64,000 bases of DNA from Alphaproteobacteria bacterium AO1-B (GCA_001890945.1 MLAX01000002.1:248001-312000), one strand, 5' to 3'. Counted from the first letter of the stretch, positions 55,148 through 64,000 are shown. The notes: generated by a model from the sequence alone, not told the origin. A program made the numbers and translations.

Positions 55148-55194
55148 CAACATTGTCCTCTCTCCGCGAGGGGGACAATGTTGAGCGCTCAACA
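55148..55194. promoter_or_regulatory. inverted repeats upstream of the SDR gene
   Basis: CAACATTGTCC (55148-55158) and GGACAATGTTG (55173-55183) form a perfect 11 bp inverted repeat. Overlapping the right arm is a 16 bp perfect palindrome TGTTGAGCGCTCAACA (55179-55194). They lie 73 to 119 bp before the SDR start and are candidate operator sites of a regulator not encoded nearby. Confidence 0.5.
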
Positions 55195-55235
55195 CACCTT
55201 GTAACGCGCAATCATCAACCCTAAGAAACAGAAGG

Positions 55236-55276
55236 AAATCACCTTAAGGGGTGAAAATCATAGAATAAGGTGATTT
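55236..55276. repeat. 11 bp inverted repeat in the mrp leader
   Basis: AAATCACCTTA (55236-55246) and TAAGGTGATTT (55266-55276) are perfect inverted copies with a 19 bp spacer, 63 bp before the mrp start. It could be an operator or a leader hairpin. Confidence 0.5.
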
Positions 55277-55339
55277 AGGGCCGATATGGCACATCAGCGG
55301 AGGAGCGCTGCGATCACCTGAGACCGACAGGACGCATAG

Positions 55340-56488
55340 ATGAGTGAAACCATAAAAAACGCCGTGATGGACCGGCTGCGCCAAATCAAAGGGCCTGACC
55401 TGGAGGGCGACATCGTCTCGCTTGGACTGGTTTCAGACGTCTTCGTGTCCGATGGCCGTGTGGCATTTTCGATTACCGTCCCAGCTGCGCGAGCTCAGGA
55501 ATTGGAGCCCTTGCGTCAGGCGGCCGAGAAAGTCGTGAAGGAAGTTGAGGGTGTTGAAAACGCCATGGTTGCTCTCACTGCGGAGCGCGCGCCTGGAAGT
55601 GCTCCCCCACGTCCGCCGCAGCCAGCGCCTGCGCCGCGAGCGTCAAGACCCCCGCAAGAAGAACAGGCCTCCGCCAAACCGGGTGTTCCGGGGATTAAGC
55701 ACATTGTTGCAGTTGCGTCCGGAAAGGGCGGTGTTGGCAAATCGACCACAACTGCGAACCTCGCTCTGGGCATGGCTGCAAATGGTATGAAGGTCGGTGT
55801 TCTCGATGCCGACATTTATGGACCGTCTGTGCCGCGGCTTTTCAATGTCTCCGGACGTCCGGAAGCCTTGTCCGGTCGCATGCTCAAGCCGTTGGAAGGC
55901 TATGGCGTCAAGGTGATGTCCATGGGCTTCATGGTTGAAGAAGAAACTCCGATGATCTGGCGTGGTCCGATGGTGATCTCCGCGCTCACACAGATGCTGC
56001 GCGAAGTTGCCTGGGGTGAGCTCGATGTCCTCGTGGTCGATATGCCTCCTGGAACCGGCGATGCGCAGCTCACAATGGCCCAACAGGTGCCGCTGGCAGG
56101 GGCTGTGATTGTCTCTACCCCGCAGGATCTTGCCTTGATAGATGCGCGCAAAGGGCTTGCCATGTTTAAGAAGGTCGACGTGCCAGTTCTCGGCATCGTT
56201 GAAAACATGAGCTACTTCCTCTGCCCGGATTGCGGCAGCCGTCATGACATCTTCGGCCACGGGGGCGCACGCGCCGACGCTGAGCGTCTTGGTGTGCCGT
56301 TCCTAGGAGAGGTGCCGTTGGCGATGAAGATCCGTGAGACGTCCGATGCAGGAACGCCAATCGTTGTGTCTGATCCGGAAGGCCAGTCTGCGCAAATCTA
56401 CAAAGAGATCGCGGGCAAAGTGATGGCCGGCATCGAAGGCGGGACGGACGGTGCAGATCGCGCAGCACCCGCGATTGTTTTTGAATAG
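55340..56488 (+). CDS. mrp: Mrp/NBP35-type iron-sulfur carrier ATPase
   Basis: A 382-residue ApbC/Mrp protein. An N-terminal DUF59 (MIP18) domain (residues 1-85) is followed by a proline-rich linker. The P-loop ATPase has SGKGGVGKSTTTANL, and a CPDCGSRHDIFG motif holds the CxxC that binds a bridging Fe-S cluster. It assembles or carries Fe-S clusters. AGGA lies 8 nt before the ATG. It is followed on the same strand by a transporter, likely by chance. Confidence 0.9.
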   Translation: MSETIKNAVMDRLRQIKGPDLEGDIVSLGLVSDVFVSDGRVAFSITVPAARAQELEPLRQAAEKVVKEVEGVENAMVALTAERAPGSAPPRPPQPAPAPRASRPPQEEQASAKPGVPGIKHIVAVASGKGGVGKSTTTANLALGMAANGMKVGVLDADIYGPSVPRLFNVSGRPEALSGRMLKPLEGYGVKVMSMGFMVEEETPMIWRGPMVISALTQMLREVAWGELDVLVVDMPPGTGDAQLTMAQQVPLAGAVIVSTPQDLALIDARKGLAMFKKVDVPVLGIVENMSYFLCPDCGSRHDIFGHGGARADAERLGVPFLGEVPLAMKIRETSDAGTPIVVSDPEGQSAQIYKEIAGKVMAGIEGGTDGADRAAPAIVFE

Positions 56489-56559
56489 TTAGCGCAATAG
56501 TTTAGTTTGGATCGGGCAGGGGCGATGTTCCTGCCCGAATTTCTTTTAAAGGCATTTTT

Positions 56560-57438
56560 ATGGACCATCCGAGCAACAGCCGGGCGATTGCAGCGATGCT
56601 GATCGCCATGGCTGGCTTCATCTTGAACGATACGCTGGTCAAGATGGCTTCTGATGCGGTGCCGCTCGGACAGATCATTCTGGTACGTGGTTTGATCTGC
56701 ATTGCCGCGCTGGGCGTTGCCGGTGCCATGACCGGGCTGTTTCACAATGCGCGTGTTATGGCGCATCCTGCGGTTCTGGTTAGGGCACTCGCAGAGACAG
56801 CGGCCACCATCCTATACTTGACGGCGCTCTTCCAGTTGCCGATCGCCAATGCGACTGCGATTCTTCAAGTGTTGCCGCTCGTGGTAACAGCCGCAGCAGC
56901 GGTTTTCCTAAAAGACGCGGTTGGGTGGCGCCGATGGAGCGCGATCCTTGTTGGTCTGATCGGTGTGTTATTGATCATCCGGCCGGGGTTGGAGGGCTTC
57001 AATGCGTTCTCCCTTCTGGCGCTGGCAGGTGTTGGCTGCATGGCGCTGCGGGATCTTGCAACCCGTCAGGTGCCAAAGGATGTCCCGACTCTCGGTGTCG
57101 CTTTGGTTAGTTTTATTGCCGTGACGCTGCTTGGTACCGTGTTGACCGTGCAATCCGGCTGGACGGACCTGTCTTTGGTAGAATACGGCTATCTCGGCGG
57201 GGCGGCTGTTTTTGTCCTGGCTGGATACGTCTTCATTATTCTGGCGATGCGGCTTGGGGACATCGCCGTGGTTGCGCCCTTCCGGTACACCATTGTCGTC
57301 TGGGCGATTTTTCTGGGCTACATTGTGTGGGACGATGTCCCGGATGGAATCACATTGGTAGGCATTGCTATCGTCATCGCTTCCGGCACCTACAGCTTTT
57401 TCCGGGAGCGCAAAGCTGGCGCAGCGGACACAAGATGA
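56560..57438 (+). CDS. DMT-superfamily (EamA) transporter
   Basis: A 292-residue membrane protein with ten spans in two repeats. It has DTLVKMASDAVPLGQIILVRG, LPIANATAILQVLPLVV, GWRRWSAILVGLIGVLLIIR and PFRYTIVVWAIFLGY, all typical of the family. AAAGG precedes the ATG. The substrate is unknown. It is similar in family, but not closely in sequence, to the protein at 16958-17839. Confidence 0.86.
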   Translation: MDHPSNSRAIAAMLIAMAGFILNDTLVKMASDAVPLGQIILVRGLICIAALGVAGAMTGLFHNARVMAHPAVLVRALAETAATILYLTALFQLPIANATAILQVLPLVVTAAAAVFLKDAVGWRRWSAILVGLIGVLLIIRPGLEGFNAFSLLALAGVGCMALRDLATRQVPKDVPTLGVALVSFIAVTLLGTVLTVQSGWTDLSLVEYGYLGGAAVFVLAGYVFIILAMRLGDIAVVAPFRYTIVVWAIFLGYIVWDDVPDGITLVGIAIVIASGTYSFFRERKAGAADTR

Positions 57439-57539
57439 TATGCAACTATCGCGATAGCTGATGTCGTCTTCAATTAATAAGATTGATTTTTTGAGAGCGC
57501 CTTCCTAAGGTCTGCGTTCAGCGAAAAGAACACTTTGAA

Positions 57540-58784
57540 ATGGCCTCAGATCTGACTGCGCATACAACCCGGGAACCCAAACGGATCGCGTTTGTTGTCA
57601 TGCTCATGGGCATTTCGACATTGTCTCCCTTTGCGATGAACATCTATCTGCCGTCGGTCGATGGCATGATGAGTGCGTTCTCGGCCACCGCTGCTGAGAT
57701 TCAGCTCACATTGGCGTTCTATTTCATCGCAATTGCTGGAGCGCAGATTTTTTTGGGGCCGATCTCCGATCAGTTCGGCAGGCGCCCTGTTGTTGTTGCC
57801 GGAATGGTGCTGTTCGTTATCGGCAGCGTATTGTGTTTGATGGCACCGACAGTTGAAGCCCTGATAGCTGCCCGGATTGTTCAAGCGATCGGCGGCGGGG
57901 CCGGTCTCGTTCTGGCCCGTGCCATCGTTCGAGACGTCTACGGACGTGATAAGGCAGCCAGCATGATCGGTTATGTCGCGATGGGCATGGCCGTCGCGCC
58001 GACCATCGGGCCCGCGATCGGCGGTTTTCTCGACGCGCATTACGGTTGGCGGGGCGGTTTTGTGTTGATGCTGGTTTTTGGGATCGGCGTGACCATTTGT
58101 GCCTGGCTGTTCCTTCCCGAGACCAATCAGCACAAGAAAGCTGTCAGTCTGAAGCAGATAGGGCAGGGCTACGCGGACTTGTTCAAGGTGAAGATGTTCT
58201 GGGTGTATTGCGGAGCATCGACCTTTATGGCCTGGCTGTACTTTGCCTATCTCGGCGGCGCCCCGTTTGTGGCGGCCGGTGTGTTCAACATGGCCCCTGC
58301 GGAAATCGGCCTGTATCTGATGGTGGTTTCAATCGGCTATATCATTGGGAACTTCATTACCGGTCGAATTGCAGCTCGTGTAGGGATTGCCCGGATGATC
58401 GCACTTGGTGTGATCACGGGTGTCTTTGGGGTGTCGCTTCTTGTCCTTGGGACGTTGACGGACAGCCTTACCGGGGCGTTGTTTTTCCTGCCGATGTTTT
58501 TCATCGGCCTGGGCAATGGGCTTGGCATTCCAAGCGCCATCTCAGGAGCTGTGAGCATCCGCCCTGATCTTGCCGGCACGGCATCCGGAATGCTCAGTTT
58601 TCTCCAGGTTGGCGCTGGTGCGCTGGTCTCAAGTGCCGTCGCCTATATGTTCTCGGCCGACATTGCCGGTGGTGGTGAGATGCCGATGATCCTGGTCATG
58701 GTTGTCGGAGGCGTTTTCGGACTGGCGTGTGTGCTCGCCGTTTTTCTCGGCGAGCGTCAAGACACAGCATATGAAGATCGGTGA
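57540..58784 (+). CDS. MFS multidrug efflux transporter (Bcr/CflA type)
   Basis: A 414-residue protein with twelve spans. The MFS motif is GPISDQFGRRPVVVAGM. LVLARAIVRDVYGRDKAASMIG is the Bcr/CflA signature after TM4. The C-terminal half follows the same fold. It is a drug or metabolite exporter; substrate not known. It is convergent with moaA. Confidence 0.88.
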   Translation: MASDLTAHTTREPKRIAFVVMLMGISTLSPFAMNIYLPSVDGMMSAFSATAAEIQLTLAFYFIAIAGAQIFLGPISDQFGRRPVVVAGMVLFVIGSVLCLMAPTVEALIAARIVQAIGGGAGLVLARAIVRDVYGRDKAASMIGYVAMGMAVAPTIGPAIGGFLDAHYGWRGGFVLMLVFGIGVTICAWLFLPETNQHKKAVSLKQIGQGYADLFKVKMFWVYCGASTFMAWLYFAYLGGAPFVAAGVFNMAPAEIGLYLMVVSIGYIIGNFITGRIAARVGIARMIALGVITGVFGVSLLVLGTLTDSLTGALFFLPMFFIGLGNGLGIPSAISGAVSIRPDLAGTASGMLSFLQVGAGALVSSAVAYMFSADIAGGGEMPMILVMVVGGVFGLACVLAVFLGERQDTAYEDR

Positions 58785-58811
58785 GCAATCACTAGGCACG
58801 TTTGCCGTTGC

Positions 58812-58845
58812 TGCGCGGTTAAACTGCCGCGCAACATGTTTCTTG
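58812..58845. terminator. hairpin between MFS gene and moaA
   Basis: TGCGCGG (58812-58818) pairs with CCGCGCA (58827-58833) over an 8 nt loop. A T-rich segment follows on the plus strand (TGTTTCTTGC). It is a weak candidate terminator for the convergent pair. Confidence 0.4.
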
Positions 58846-58888
58846 CTGCTTCGCGTTTCTGGTTTCCCGAAACGAACGAGACCTGAGC

Positions 58889-59944
58889 CTAGCCGCCCGT
58901 GACGCTCATATGCCGGGAAACCGCCGGCTGATTGCGCTCCCGGTCAATGACAAAGTCGTGCCCCTTTGGCTTGCGCCCAATGGCCTCGTCGATTGCGTCA
59001 CTCAGCAGTTCATTGCCTTCTGAGGCGCGCAGAGGCGCACGCAGGTCCGCCATGTCATCCTGACCCAGGCACATGTAAAGCTGGCCCGTGCAGGTCACGC
59101 GGACCCGGTTGCAGCTTTCGCAGAAATTGTGGGTCATCGGCGTGATGAATCCGAGACGGCCGCCGGTTTCCTCAACCGTGACATAGCGCGCCGGACCACC
59201 GGTCTTATAAGGGATGTCCGTCAGGGTAAAACGTTCGGAAAGGCGTTGGCGCACGGTGGAGAGCGGAAGATACTGATCGGTGCGATCTTCGTTGATTTCG
59301 CCAAGCGGCATGGTCTCGATCATTGTGAGATCGTACCCATGCTCATGGCACCAGGTCATCATGCTCTCAATTTCATGCTCATTCACTTGTTTGAGCGCGA
59401 CCATATTGATCTTGATGGCAAGCCCGGCTTCCTTGGCAACGCGAATGCCGTCCATGACTTTGGCAAGGTCGCCCCAGCGGGTGACCGCCTTGAATTTCTG
59501 CGGATCGAGCGTGTCGATGGAAACATTGATCCGGCGGACACCGCAATCATAAAGCTCGTGGGCAAAGCGGGCGAGCTGGGATCCATTGGTGGTGAGTGTC
59601 AGCTCGTCCAGAGCGCCGCTGTCCAGATGCCGTCCGAGGCTGCGGATCAGGCTCATGATATTTTTGCGCACCAGCGGTTCACCGCCAGTCAGGCGCAGCT
59701 TGCGGACACCCTTTTCGATGAAAGCGGTGCACAGGCGGTCCAGCTCTTCAAGGCTGAGAACTTCGCGCTTCGGCAGGAACGTCATGTCCTCTGCCATGCA
59801 GTACACGCAGCGGAAATCACAGCGGTCTGTTACGGAGACCCGCAGATAGGAAACGGCGCGGCCAAAGGGATCGATCATCGGTTTGGGCCTTGCGGATGTC
59901 TCTGGTGCCGCCGGTTTCGAAACCACGATATTGCCGTCTGTCAC
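58889..59944 (-). CDS. moaA: GTP 3',8-cyclase
   Basis: Radical SAM enzyme starting molybdopterin synthesis. The 351-residue protein begins at a GTG. The N-terminal cluster motif is RCDFRCVYC (C-x3-C-x2-C) and the C-terminal cluster is in [20 protein letters not shown]. It ends in GG, the tail needed to bind GTP. It is not linked to the fdhD-moeA cluster; moaC was not seen in the window. Confidence 0.94.
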   Translation of the reverse strand: MTDGNIVVSKPAAPETSARPKPMIDPFGRAVSYLRVSVTDRCDFRCVYCMAEDMTFLPKREVLSLEELDRLCTAFIEKGVRKLRLTGGEPLVRKNIMSLIRSLGRHLDSGALDELTLTTNGSQLARFAHELYDCGVRRINVSIDTLDPQKFKAVTRWGDLAKVMDGIRVAKEAGLAIKINMVALKQVNEHEIESMMTWCHEHGYDLTMIETMPLGEINEDRTDQYLPLSTVRQRLSERFTLTDIPYKTGGPARYVTVEETGGRLGFITPMTHNFCESCNRVRVTCTGQLYMCLGQDDMADLRAPLRASEGNELLSDAIDEAIGRKPKGHDFVIDRERNQPAVSRHMSVTGG

Positions 59945-60124
59945 GTTCCGCTCTCCCTCAGAATTGTCTTTGACGGCGGGTCTTCGCCCGCTCCTGCATC
60001 ATATGGAACAAACCGGTATGTTTTCAAACAAAACCGGAGCCAAATGGTACAGTTCCGAATTATGGGTAAACTGGTTAGTGTAGTTCTGTCAATCGCGCGC
60101 GAGCTTTGCAGGTCACCAGTGTAA

Positions 60125-60577
60125 TCAACTCTCGTCGCGATATGCGTCCATGAAACTTCTGATTTCCGCCAGAAGTGGTAGGATTTCAGCGATTTTTTCC
60201 TCCGGTATCGCCGATTTTATCGCCGACATGTCCGGGTCAATCGAGCGGATGGCCGTCTCACGGAATTGTCGTCCGGCTTCGGTGAGCCAGACTGTTTTGC
60301 TGCGGCCATCTTTTGGGTTGGGGCGCATGTCAACCAAGCCGTGGTCCAGCAAACCGCTTAGCGTGTGGGTCATCGTCGTCTTGGGGACCTGGAAAGCTTT
60401 GGCAAGGGCAAGTGGCGTTTGACCGTCCTTGACCCGTATCAGGTGATTGATCACGCTGAAGTGGGGCAGGGTCAGGCCCTTCGGCAGCCGGGCTTCCATG
60501 GCAGCCCGGCTCAGTTGGGCGATAATGCCGATTTCATTGAAAAAACTGAACAGCGTATGGCGGGACGCGTTATCCAT
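60125..60577 (-). CDS. MarR-family transcriptional regulator
   Basis: A 150-residue winged-helix protein with FNEIGIIAQLSRAAMEARLP at the N-terminus, LAKAFQVPKTTMTHTLSGLL as recognition region and the wing DGRSKTVWLTEAG. It overlaps the upstream acg-like gene by 8 bp and is likely co-transcribed and self-regulating through sites before that gene. Confidence 0.9.
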   Translation of the reverse strand: MDNASRHTLFSFFNEIGIIAQLSRAAMEARLPKGLTLPHFSVINHLIRVKDGQTPLALAKAFQVPKTTMTHTLSGLLDHGLVDMRPNPKDGRSKTVWLTEAGRQFRETAIRSIDPDMSAIKSAIPEEKIAEILPLLAEIRSFMDAYRDES

Positions 60578-61676
60578 TCATCATCCGTGTTTCAAGGGGC
60601 CAGCGCGGCGTGCGGGCGGTTTGCGGCCCGAATCCCAATCGTCCAAGCATCTGAACAGTTTCTCCGGGTTTGGCAAGCAGGCGGTGCGCTTCAGCATGAT
60701 GCGGGGTCATTTCATCAAACTCCTGCAGCGCCTGGCTCACCGGGTGAAGCGCCAATCCGAGACGTGTCGTGTCCAGGTTGAGCCTCAGCCAGCGGCGGCC
60801 AGCCTCTATCTGATCCTGCCGCGTGTTTGCCGGCGTTGTCAGGCTGATATAGGCGGGCGTTGCATGGAGCATTGCCTGGTACATTTTCACGCCCTCCTGA
60901 AATCCTGTGGACGCCGGATCCAGCTGACTGTCCTTGGTCAGAAGACCAGCCACCATGAGGCTTTCCAGGAACGGACCGCCGAGATCAATACCGTCCGGAT
61001 TTGCATTGATTTCTGCTTTGCCGAAGCGCATCAAATCGACGCTTTCCTTCAAGGTCCGGTGGGTGTTCATTTCCGTTAGCCAGGCCTGCCATGTCAGGTC
61101 CTTGATGCTTTTAACATCCGCCGGATTGGTCCAGACCGAGCCATAGGTCTGGAGTTGCGCCGCCATGGCATCTGGAACCGGCGTGTTCTGAAAGGGCTCC
61201 TTGCAAGACCGGCGGTCCATGATATGCGCACCCAATGGATCTGCGTCCGCCCCGTCGATCAACACAACGTCCGCGATTGGACCATCAGTTCCCTCTGGAA
61301 AGAGCGAAATCTCAGTCGAATAGCCTTTGAGGCTAGCGGCAATGGCCATTTGCTCCAGGAAGCAACCGAGACCAATGAAGATCTGCCGGTGATAAGGGTC
61401 AGTGTGAGGGAGATCCCGCGCCGGATCTCTGTGCAGCCGGAATGTGTCCTTGTCAGTCAACTCGATCAGCCAGGGCTGCCGGTTATGCGGGTTTGGAGCA
61501 AGCAAGGCGTAAGACAGCGCAAACAGCCGCGGATCTTCGTATCCGCCCGCGCTGCTCCACGGTTTGAGCGCCTTTTCTGGAGTCCGGGTTGCGAGAAATG
61601 TGCCGGCCGATGCGGTGGCGGCAACTATCAGACCACCTCCAAGGAGGGCGAGCGTTTTGCGGCGGGAAACTGACAT
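60570..61676 (-). CDS. Acg-family nitroreductase-like protein with Tat signal
   Basis: A 368-residue protein. The N-terminus SVSRRKTLALLGGGLIVAAT is a twin-arginine signal, so the protein is likely exported or anchored. The nitroreductase-like fold has NPHNRQPWLIEL and MDRRSCKEPF, matching the Acg/Rv3131 group which binds FMN or is enzymatically degenerate. It is probably the target of the MarR gene it overlaps. Confidence 0.82.
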   Translation of the reverse strand: MSVSRRKTLALLGGGLIVAATASAGTFLATRTPEKALKPWSSAGGYEDPRLFALSYALLAPNPHNRQPWLIELTDKDTFRLHRDPARDLPHTDPYHRQIFIGLGCFLEQMAIAASLKGYSTEISLFPEGTDGPIADVVLIDGADADPLGAHIMDRRSCKEPFQNTPVPDAMAAQLQTYGSVWTNPADVKSIKDLTWQAWLTEMNTHRTLKESVDLMRFGKAEINANPDGIDLGGPFLESLMVAGLLTKDSQLDPASTGFQEGVKMYQAMLHATPAYISLTTPANTRQDQIEAGRRWLRLNLDTTRLGLALHPVSQALQEFDEMTPHHAEAHRLLAKPGETVQMLGRLGFGPQTARTPRWPLETRMMNG

Positions 61677-61692
61677 GGAAGGCTCCTATATG

Positions 61693-61728
61693 ATGCGATG
61701 TCGCACTATATAATGCGATACCGTACTA
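61693..61728. promoter_or_regulatory. tandem operator-like repeats before acg-marR
   Basis: ATGCGATGTCGCACTA (61693-61708) and ATGCGATACCGTACTA (61713-61728) are direct repeats differing at three bases and spaced 20 bp start to start, two helix turns. The first contains the inverted repeat TGCGA-TG-TCGCA. They lie 17 bp and 37 bp before the acg-like start and fit a MarR dimer-dimer operator. Confidence 0.6.
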
Positions 61729-61842
61729 AATCAAGTGTGGTGTCAGACGTTCGGTTTTTGGGAGCATGTGCTTTTAAAGTCAGAGAAAAATTGATCTGAA
61801 GAGGGGCGACCGCGTAGGAAAGAGACACACTTAAGAGGCGTT

Positions 61843-63279
61843 ATGACTACAATCGTTTGGTTCCGGCAGGACTTGCGTGTTTCGGACAATCCGGCCCTTC
61901 ATGAAGCAACTCGGCGCGGCCCGGTGTTGCCGGTCTATATTCTTGAAACACCGGATCAATCTGGCGATGGCCATCCCTTGGGCGGCGCCAGCCGGTGGTG
62001 GCTGCATCATAGCTTGGCGGCGCTGAAGGAAGACCTCCCGGGTCTTGTCTTTCTGCGCGGCAGCGCGCGGCATCTGATCCCGGAACTCGTTCAGGAGACC
62101 GGCGCAGATGCTGTCTACTGGAACCGCTGTTATGAGCCGCATGCCATCGAACGCGACAGTGCGCTGAAAGAGGCCCTGAAAACGGACCTGATCGATGCCA
62201 AGAGTTTTAAGGCCTCCCTGCTGTTTGAGCCCTGGGATGTCGAAACTAAGACCGGTGGCCCCTACAAAGTCTACTCGCCGTTCTGGAAGGCGGCTCAACA
62301 AATAAGCGTGCCGGATCCCTTGCCGGCCCCAGAGGAGATTGACTTCGCCGCCTACGACGAAGGCGATAGCTTGTCCGATCTGAAGTTGCTGCCGACCAAG
62401 CCGAACTGGGCCGAGGGCTGGGAAGACATCTGGCAGCCTGGGGAAGCCGGCGCCAAAGACCGTCTGATCGAATTTCTGGATCACGGATTGTCCGGCTATG
62501 GCGACAAGCGCAACCGGCCGGACTTGCCCAACGTCTCACGTTTGTCGCCGCACCTTCATTTTGGCGATATCTCGCCGAGGCAGGTGTGGTCGGCAACCCA
62601 GCATGCAACCGCACGCAAATCCAGCCTTTCCAGCGACGGACACAAGTTCCTATCGGAAATTGCCTGGCGCGAGTTTTCCTATCATCTCCTCTATCATTTC
62701 CCGCAATTGCCAGAGAAAAACTGGCGGCCTGCCTTCGACGCATACCCTTGGCGGGAGAGTGCGGAGGATCTCACAAAATGGCAAAAGGGATTGACCGGGT
62801 ATCCGATGGTCGATGCCGGAATGCGCGAGCTCTGGCACACGGGCTACATGCACAATCGTGTGCGAATGCTGGCTGGCAGTTTTCTGGTCAAGCATCTCCG
62901 TCTCCACTGGAAGCACGGAGAGACCTGGTTCCGCGATACGTTGGTCGATGCGGATCTTGCCAACAACTCGGCAAGCTGGCAATGGGTGGCCGGGTCCGGT
63001 TCGGATGCGGCACCATATTTCCGGATCTTCAATCCGATTTCTCAGGGACCGAAATTCGATCCGGACGGCAAATACGTGCGCCGCTGGGTGCCGGAATTGG
63101 CCAAGCTGCCGACGAAACACCTGTTTTCGCCCTTCGAGGCCCCGGCCAGTGTCCTGCGTGAGGCAGGCGTCCAGCTTGGCGAGACCTATCCGCATCCGAT
63201 AGTGGATCACGGCAAGGCCCGCCAAGCTGCGCTCGACGGCTATGAGGATGTGAAATCGGCGGGACAAGATGCAGCTTGA
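61843..63279 (+). CDS. phrB: deoxyribodipyrimidine photo-lyase (class I type)
   Basis: A 478-residue flavoprotein that repairs pyrimidine dimers with light. The N-terminal Rossmann domain begins TTIVWFRQDLRVSDNPAL. The FAD domain has REFSYHLLYHFP, WHTGYMHNRVRM and DLANNSASWQWVAGSGSDAA, then PYFRIFNP. These are hallmark photolyase motifs. A GAGGC segment precedes the ATG. Its downstream neighbour is DUF971. Confidence 0.93.
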   Translation: MTTIVWFRQDLRVSDNPALHEATRRGPVLPVYILETPDQSGDGHPLGGASRWWLHHSLAALKEDLPGLVFLRGSARHLIPELVQETGADAVYWNRCYEPHAIERDSALKEALKTDLIDAKSFKASLLFEPWDVETKTGGPYKVYSPFWKAAQQISVPDPLPAPEEIDFAAYDEGDSLSDLKLLPTKPNWAEGWEDIWQPGEAGAKDRLIEFLDHGLSGYGDKRNRPDLPNVSRLSPHLHFGDISPRQVWSATQHATARKSSLSSDGHKFLSEIAWREFSYHLLYHFPQLPEKNWRPAFDAYPWRESAEDLTKWQKGLTGYPMVDAGMRELWHTGYMHNRVRMLAGSFLVKHLRLHWKHGETWFRDTLVDADLANNSASWQWVAGSGSDAAPYFRIFNPISQGPKFDPDGKYVRRWVPELAKLPTKHLFSPFEAPASVLREAGVQLGETYPHPIVDHGKARQAALDGYEDVKSAGQDAA

Positions 63280-63340
63280 CCCGTTGTTTTTGCCCGGTAT
63301 CGTCGCGCCACCAAATTCAGCCTAACCGGACACAGACAAA

Positions 63341-63703
63341 ATGACTGACTCTTCTGCTCCCTGGCCAACCGAACTCAGGGTTTCCAAGGATCGCAAAACG
63401 CTGACAGTTGCTTTCAACGATGGAGAGCAGCACGAGTTGAGCGCGGAATATCTGCGGGTGTGTTCACCATCGGCGGAGGTAAAGGGTCACGCTCCCTCGC
63501 AAAAGAAAACCGTCCCGGGCAAGAAAAACGTCGGGATCATGAAGATTGATCCGGTCGGCAACTACGCCGTCCGCATTCATTTCGACGACCTTCACAATTC
63601 CGGTATTTTCAGCTGGACCTATCTCCTGGAACTGGCAACGGACCGGTCAAAGCACTGGGGTGGGTATTTGCAGGAACTCGGTGAGAAGGGCCTCAGCCGG
63701 TAA
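63341..63703 (+). CDS. DUF971 domain protein
   Basis: A 120-residue protein with the DUF971 (gamma-butyrobetaine hydroxylase N-terminal-like) domain: LRVSKDRKTLTVAFNDGEQH, LSAEYLRVCSPSAEVKGH and VRIHFDDLHNSGIFSWTYL. The Fe-S/zinc cysteine pattern of some members is not obvious. The function is unknown; such proteins often lie beside Fe-S or photolyase genes. Confidence 0.85.
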   Translation: MTDSSAPWPTELRVSKDRKTLTVAFNDGEQHELSAEYLRVCSPSAEVKGHAPSQKKTVPGKKNVGIMKIDPVGNYAVRIHFDDLHNSGIFSWTYLLELATDRSKHWGGYLQELGEKGLSR

Positions 63704-63710
63704 AGTGATG

Positions 63711-63736
63711 GGCAGCGCGGTTTTCACCGCGCCGCC
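63711..63736. terminator. hairpin between DUF971 gene and hydrolase
   Basis: GCGCGGT (63715-63721) and ACCGCGC (63726-63732) form a perfect stem with a TTTC loop; flanking GGC/GCC add pairs. It sits 11 nt after the DUF971 stop. No T-run follows, so function as a terminator is moderate at best. Confidence 0.5.
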
Positions 63737-63745
63737 GCTGTTTGG

Positions 63746-64000
63746 TTACTGGGTGACTTCGCGCTCCAGGAAACCCCGAATTTCTTCAGCTATGAACGCG
63801 CCGTCTTCTTCAAGGGCAAAGTGCCCGGTATCGAGAAGATGGAACTCGACGTTGGTCAGGTCCTGCCGATAGGGGTGAGCGCCTTCCGCCGGGAAGATCT
63901 GATCATTCTTGCCCCAGACCACGAGGGCAGGCGGCTGATGCTCGCGGAACAAAGCCTGCCATTCCGGATAGTGCGTCAGGTTGGTCCGGTAATCATAGAA
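63746..64000 (-). CDS. alpha/beta-hydrolase, C-terminal part (start outside window)
   Basis: The frame is open at the right edge of the window and ends at 63746. It covers the C-terminal region of an alpha/beta hydrolase, with [20 protein letters not shown], then [19 protein letters not shown], which carries the acidic residue, and [13 protein letters not shown] with the catalytic histidine. Nucleophile and N-terminus are not visible; substrate unknown. Confidence 0.85.
   Translation of the reverse strand, partial: FYDYRTNLTHYPEWQALFREHQPPALVVWGKNDQIFPAEGAHPYRQDLTNVEFHLLDTGHFALEEDGAFIAEEIRGFLEREVTQ

Overview
The window is a 64 kb stretch of a GC-rich alphaproteobacterial chromosome. Gene families, codon use and gene order point to the Hyphomicrobiales, most likely the Stappiaceae (Roseibium/Labrenzia/Stappia type). 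This is inferred from the TRAP and ABC uptake systems, the betaine-type Rieske demethylase cluster, CobS/CobT, the Mrp ATPase and the many LysR regulators; no rRNA or tRNA gene is present to confirm it. Most of the window is ordinary core or metabolic chromosome with short operons and many divergent regulator-target pairs.

Layout. 0-3.7 kb: end of thiE, a LysR gene divergent from mmsA, and a small dimeric-barrel protein. 3.9-10.6 kb: a complete cytochrome bd module cydD-cydC-cydA-cydB-cydX, including a 39-residue CydX, closed by a strong terminator. 10.7-13.4 kb: an orphan BMP-family binding protein, a Prx5-type peroxiredoxin and an exported DUF6134 protein. 13.8-17.8 kb: a three-gene TRAP transporter (TakP-like binding protein) and an EamA exporter. 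18.1-21.9 kb: a small genomic island inserted in the 5' end of dusA. 21.9-26.1 kb: aspartic protease, DUF1289, DUF900 lipoprotein hydrolase, and divergent cobS/cobT. 26.1-32.3 kb: sensor kinase, uracil-DNA glycosylase-like protein, exported rhodanese, AsnC regulator, an AT-rich GT87-like membrane protein and a TetR regulator. 32.4-37.5 kb: a demethylase set (OYE-type, Rieske oxygenase and its reductase) plus a DUF302 protein. 37.6-48.4 kb: AlkD-like and 3-hydroxyisobutyrate dehydrogenase-like genes, a LysR gene, LysE, a PLP gamma-family enzyme with an ATPase-less amino-acid ABC transporter, a GST, and a LysR/metallo-hydrolase pair. 48.4-53.6 kb: the molybdenum cofactor operon fdhD-mobA-mobB-moeA, preceded by benE and a BLUF photoreceptor. 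53.8-64 kb: GNAT, SDR, Mrp, two exporters, moaA, an acg-marR pair, photolyase, DUF971 and the end of an alpha/beta hydrolase.

The most notable region is the dusA island (about 2.75 kb between cores). The native dusA start plus about 24 codons survives on the left as a stub. The body of dusA lies to the right with a replacement start supplied by the island. The cargo is only two overlapping genes: a macro-domain protein (DarG-like antitoxin) followed by a DarT-like ssDNA ADP-ribosyltransferase with an extra beta-rich C-terminal region. The gene order is the reverse of the usual darT-darG, and no integrase is present. It is therefore a compact, probably non-autonomous, toxin-antitoxin or phage-defence islet.

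Other points of interest are a hairpin that masks the ribosome binding site of the DUF302 gene, an orphan TetR-type operator before the TRAP operon, clustered palindromes between the SDR and mrp genes, and a tandem repeat that looks like a MarR operator before acg-marR. Functions are read from motifs and family knowledge; no database search was run.
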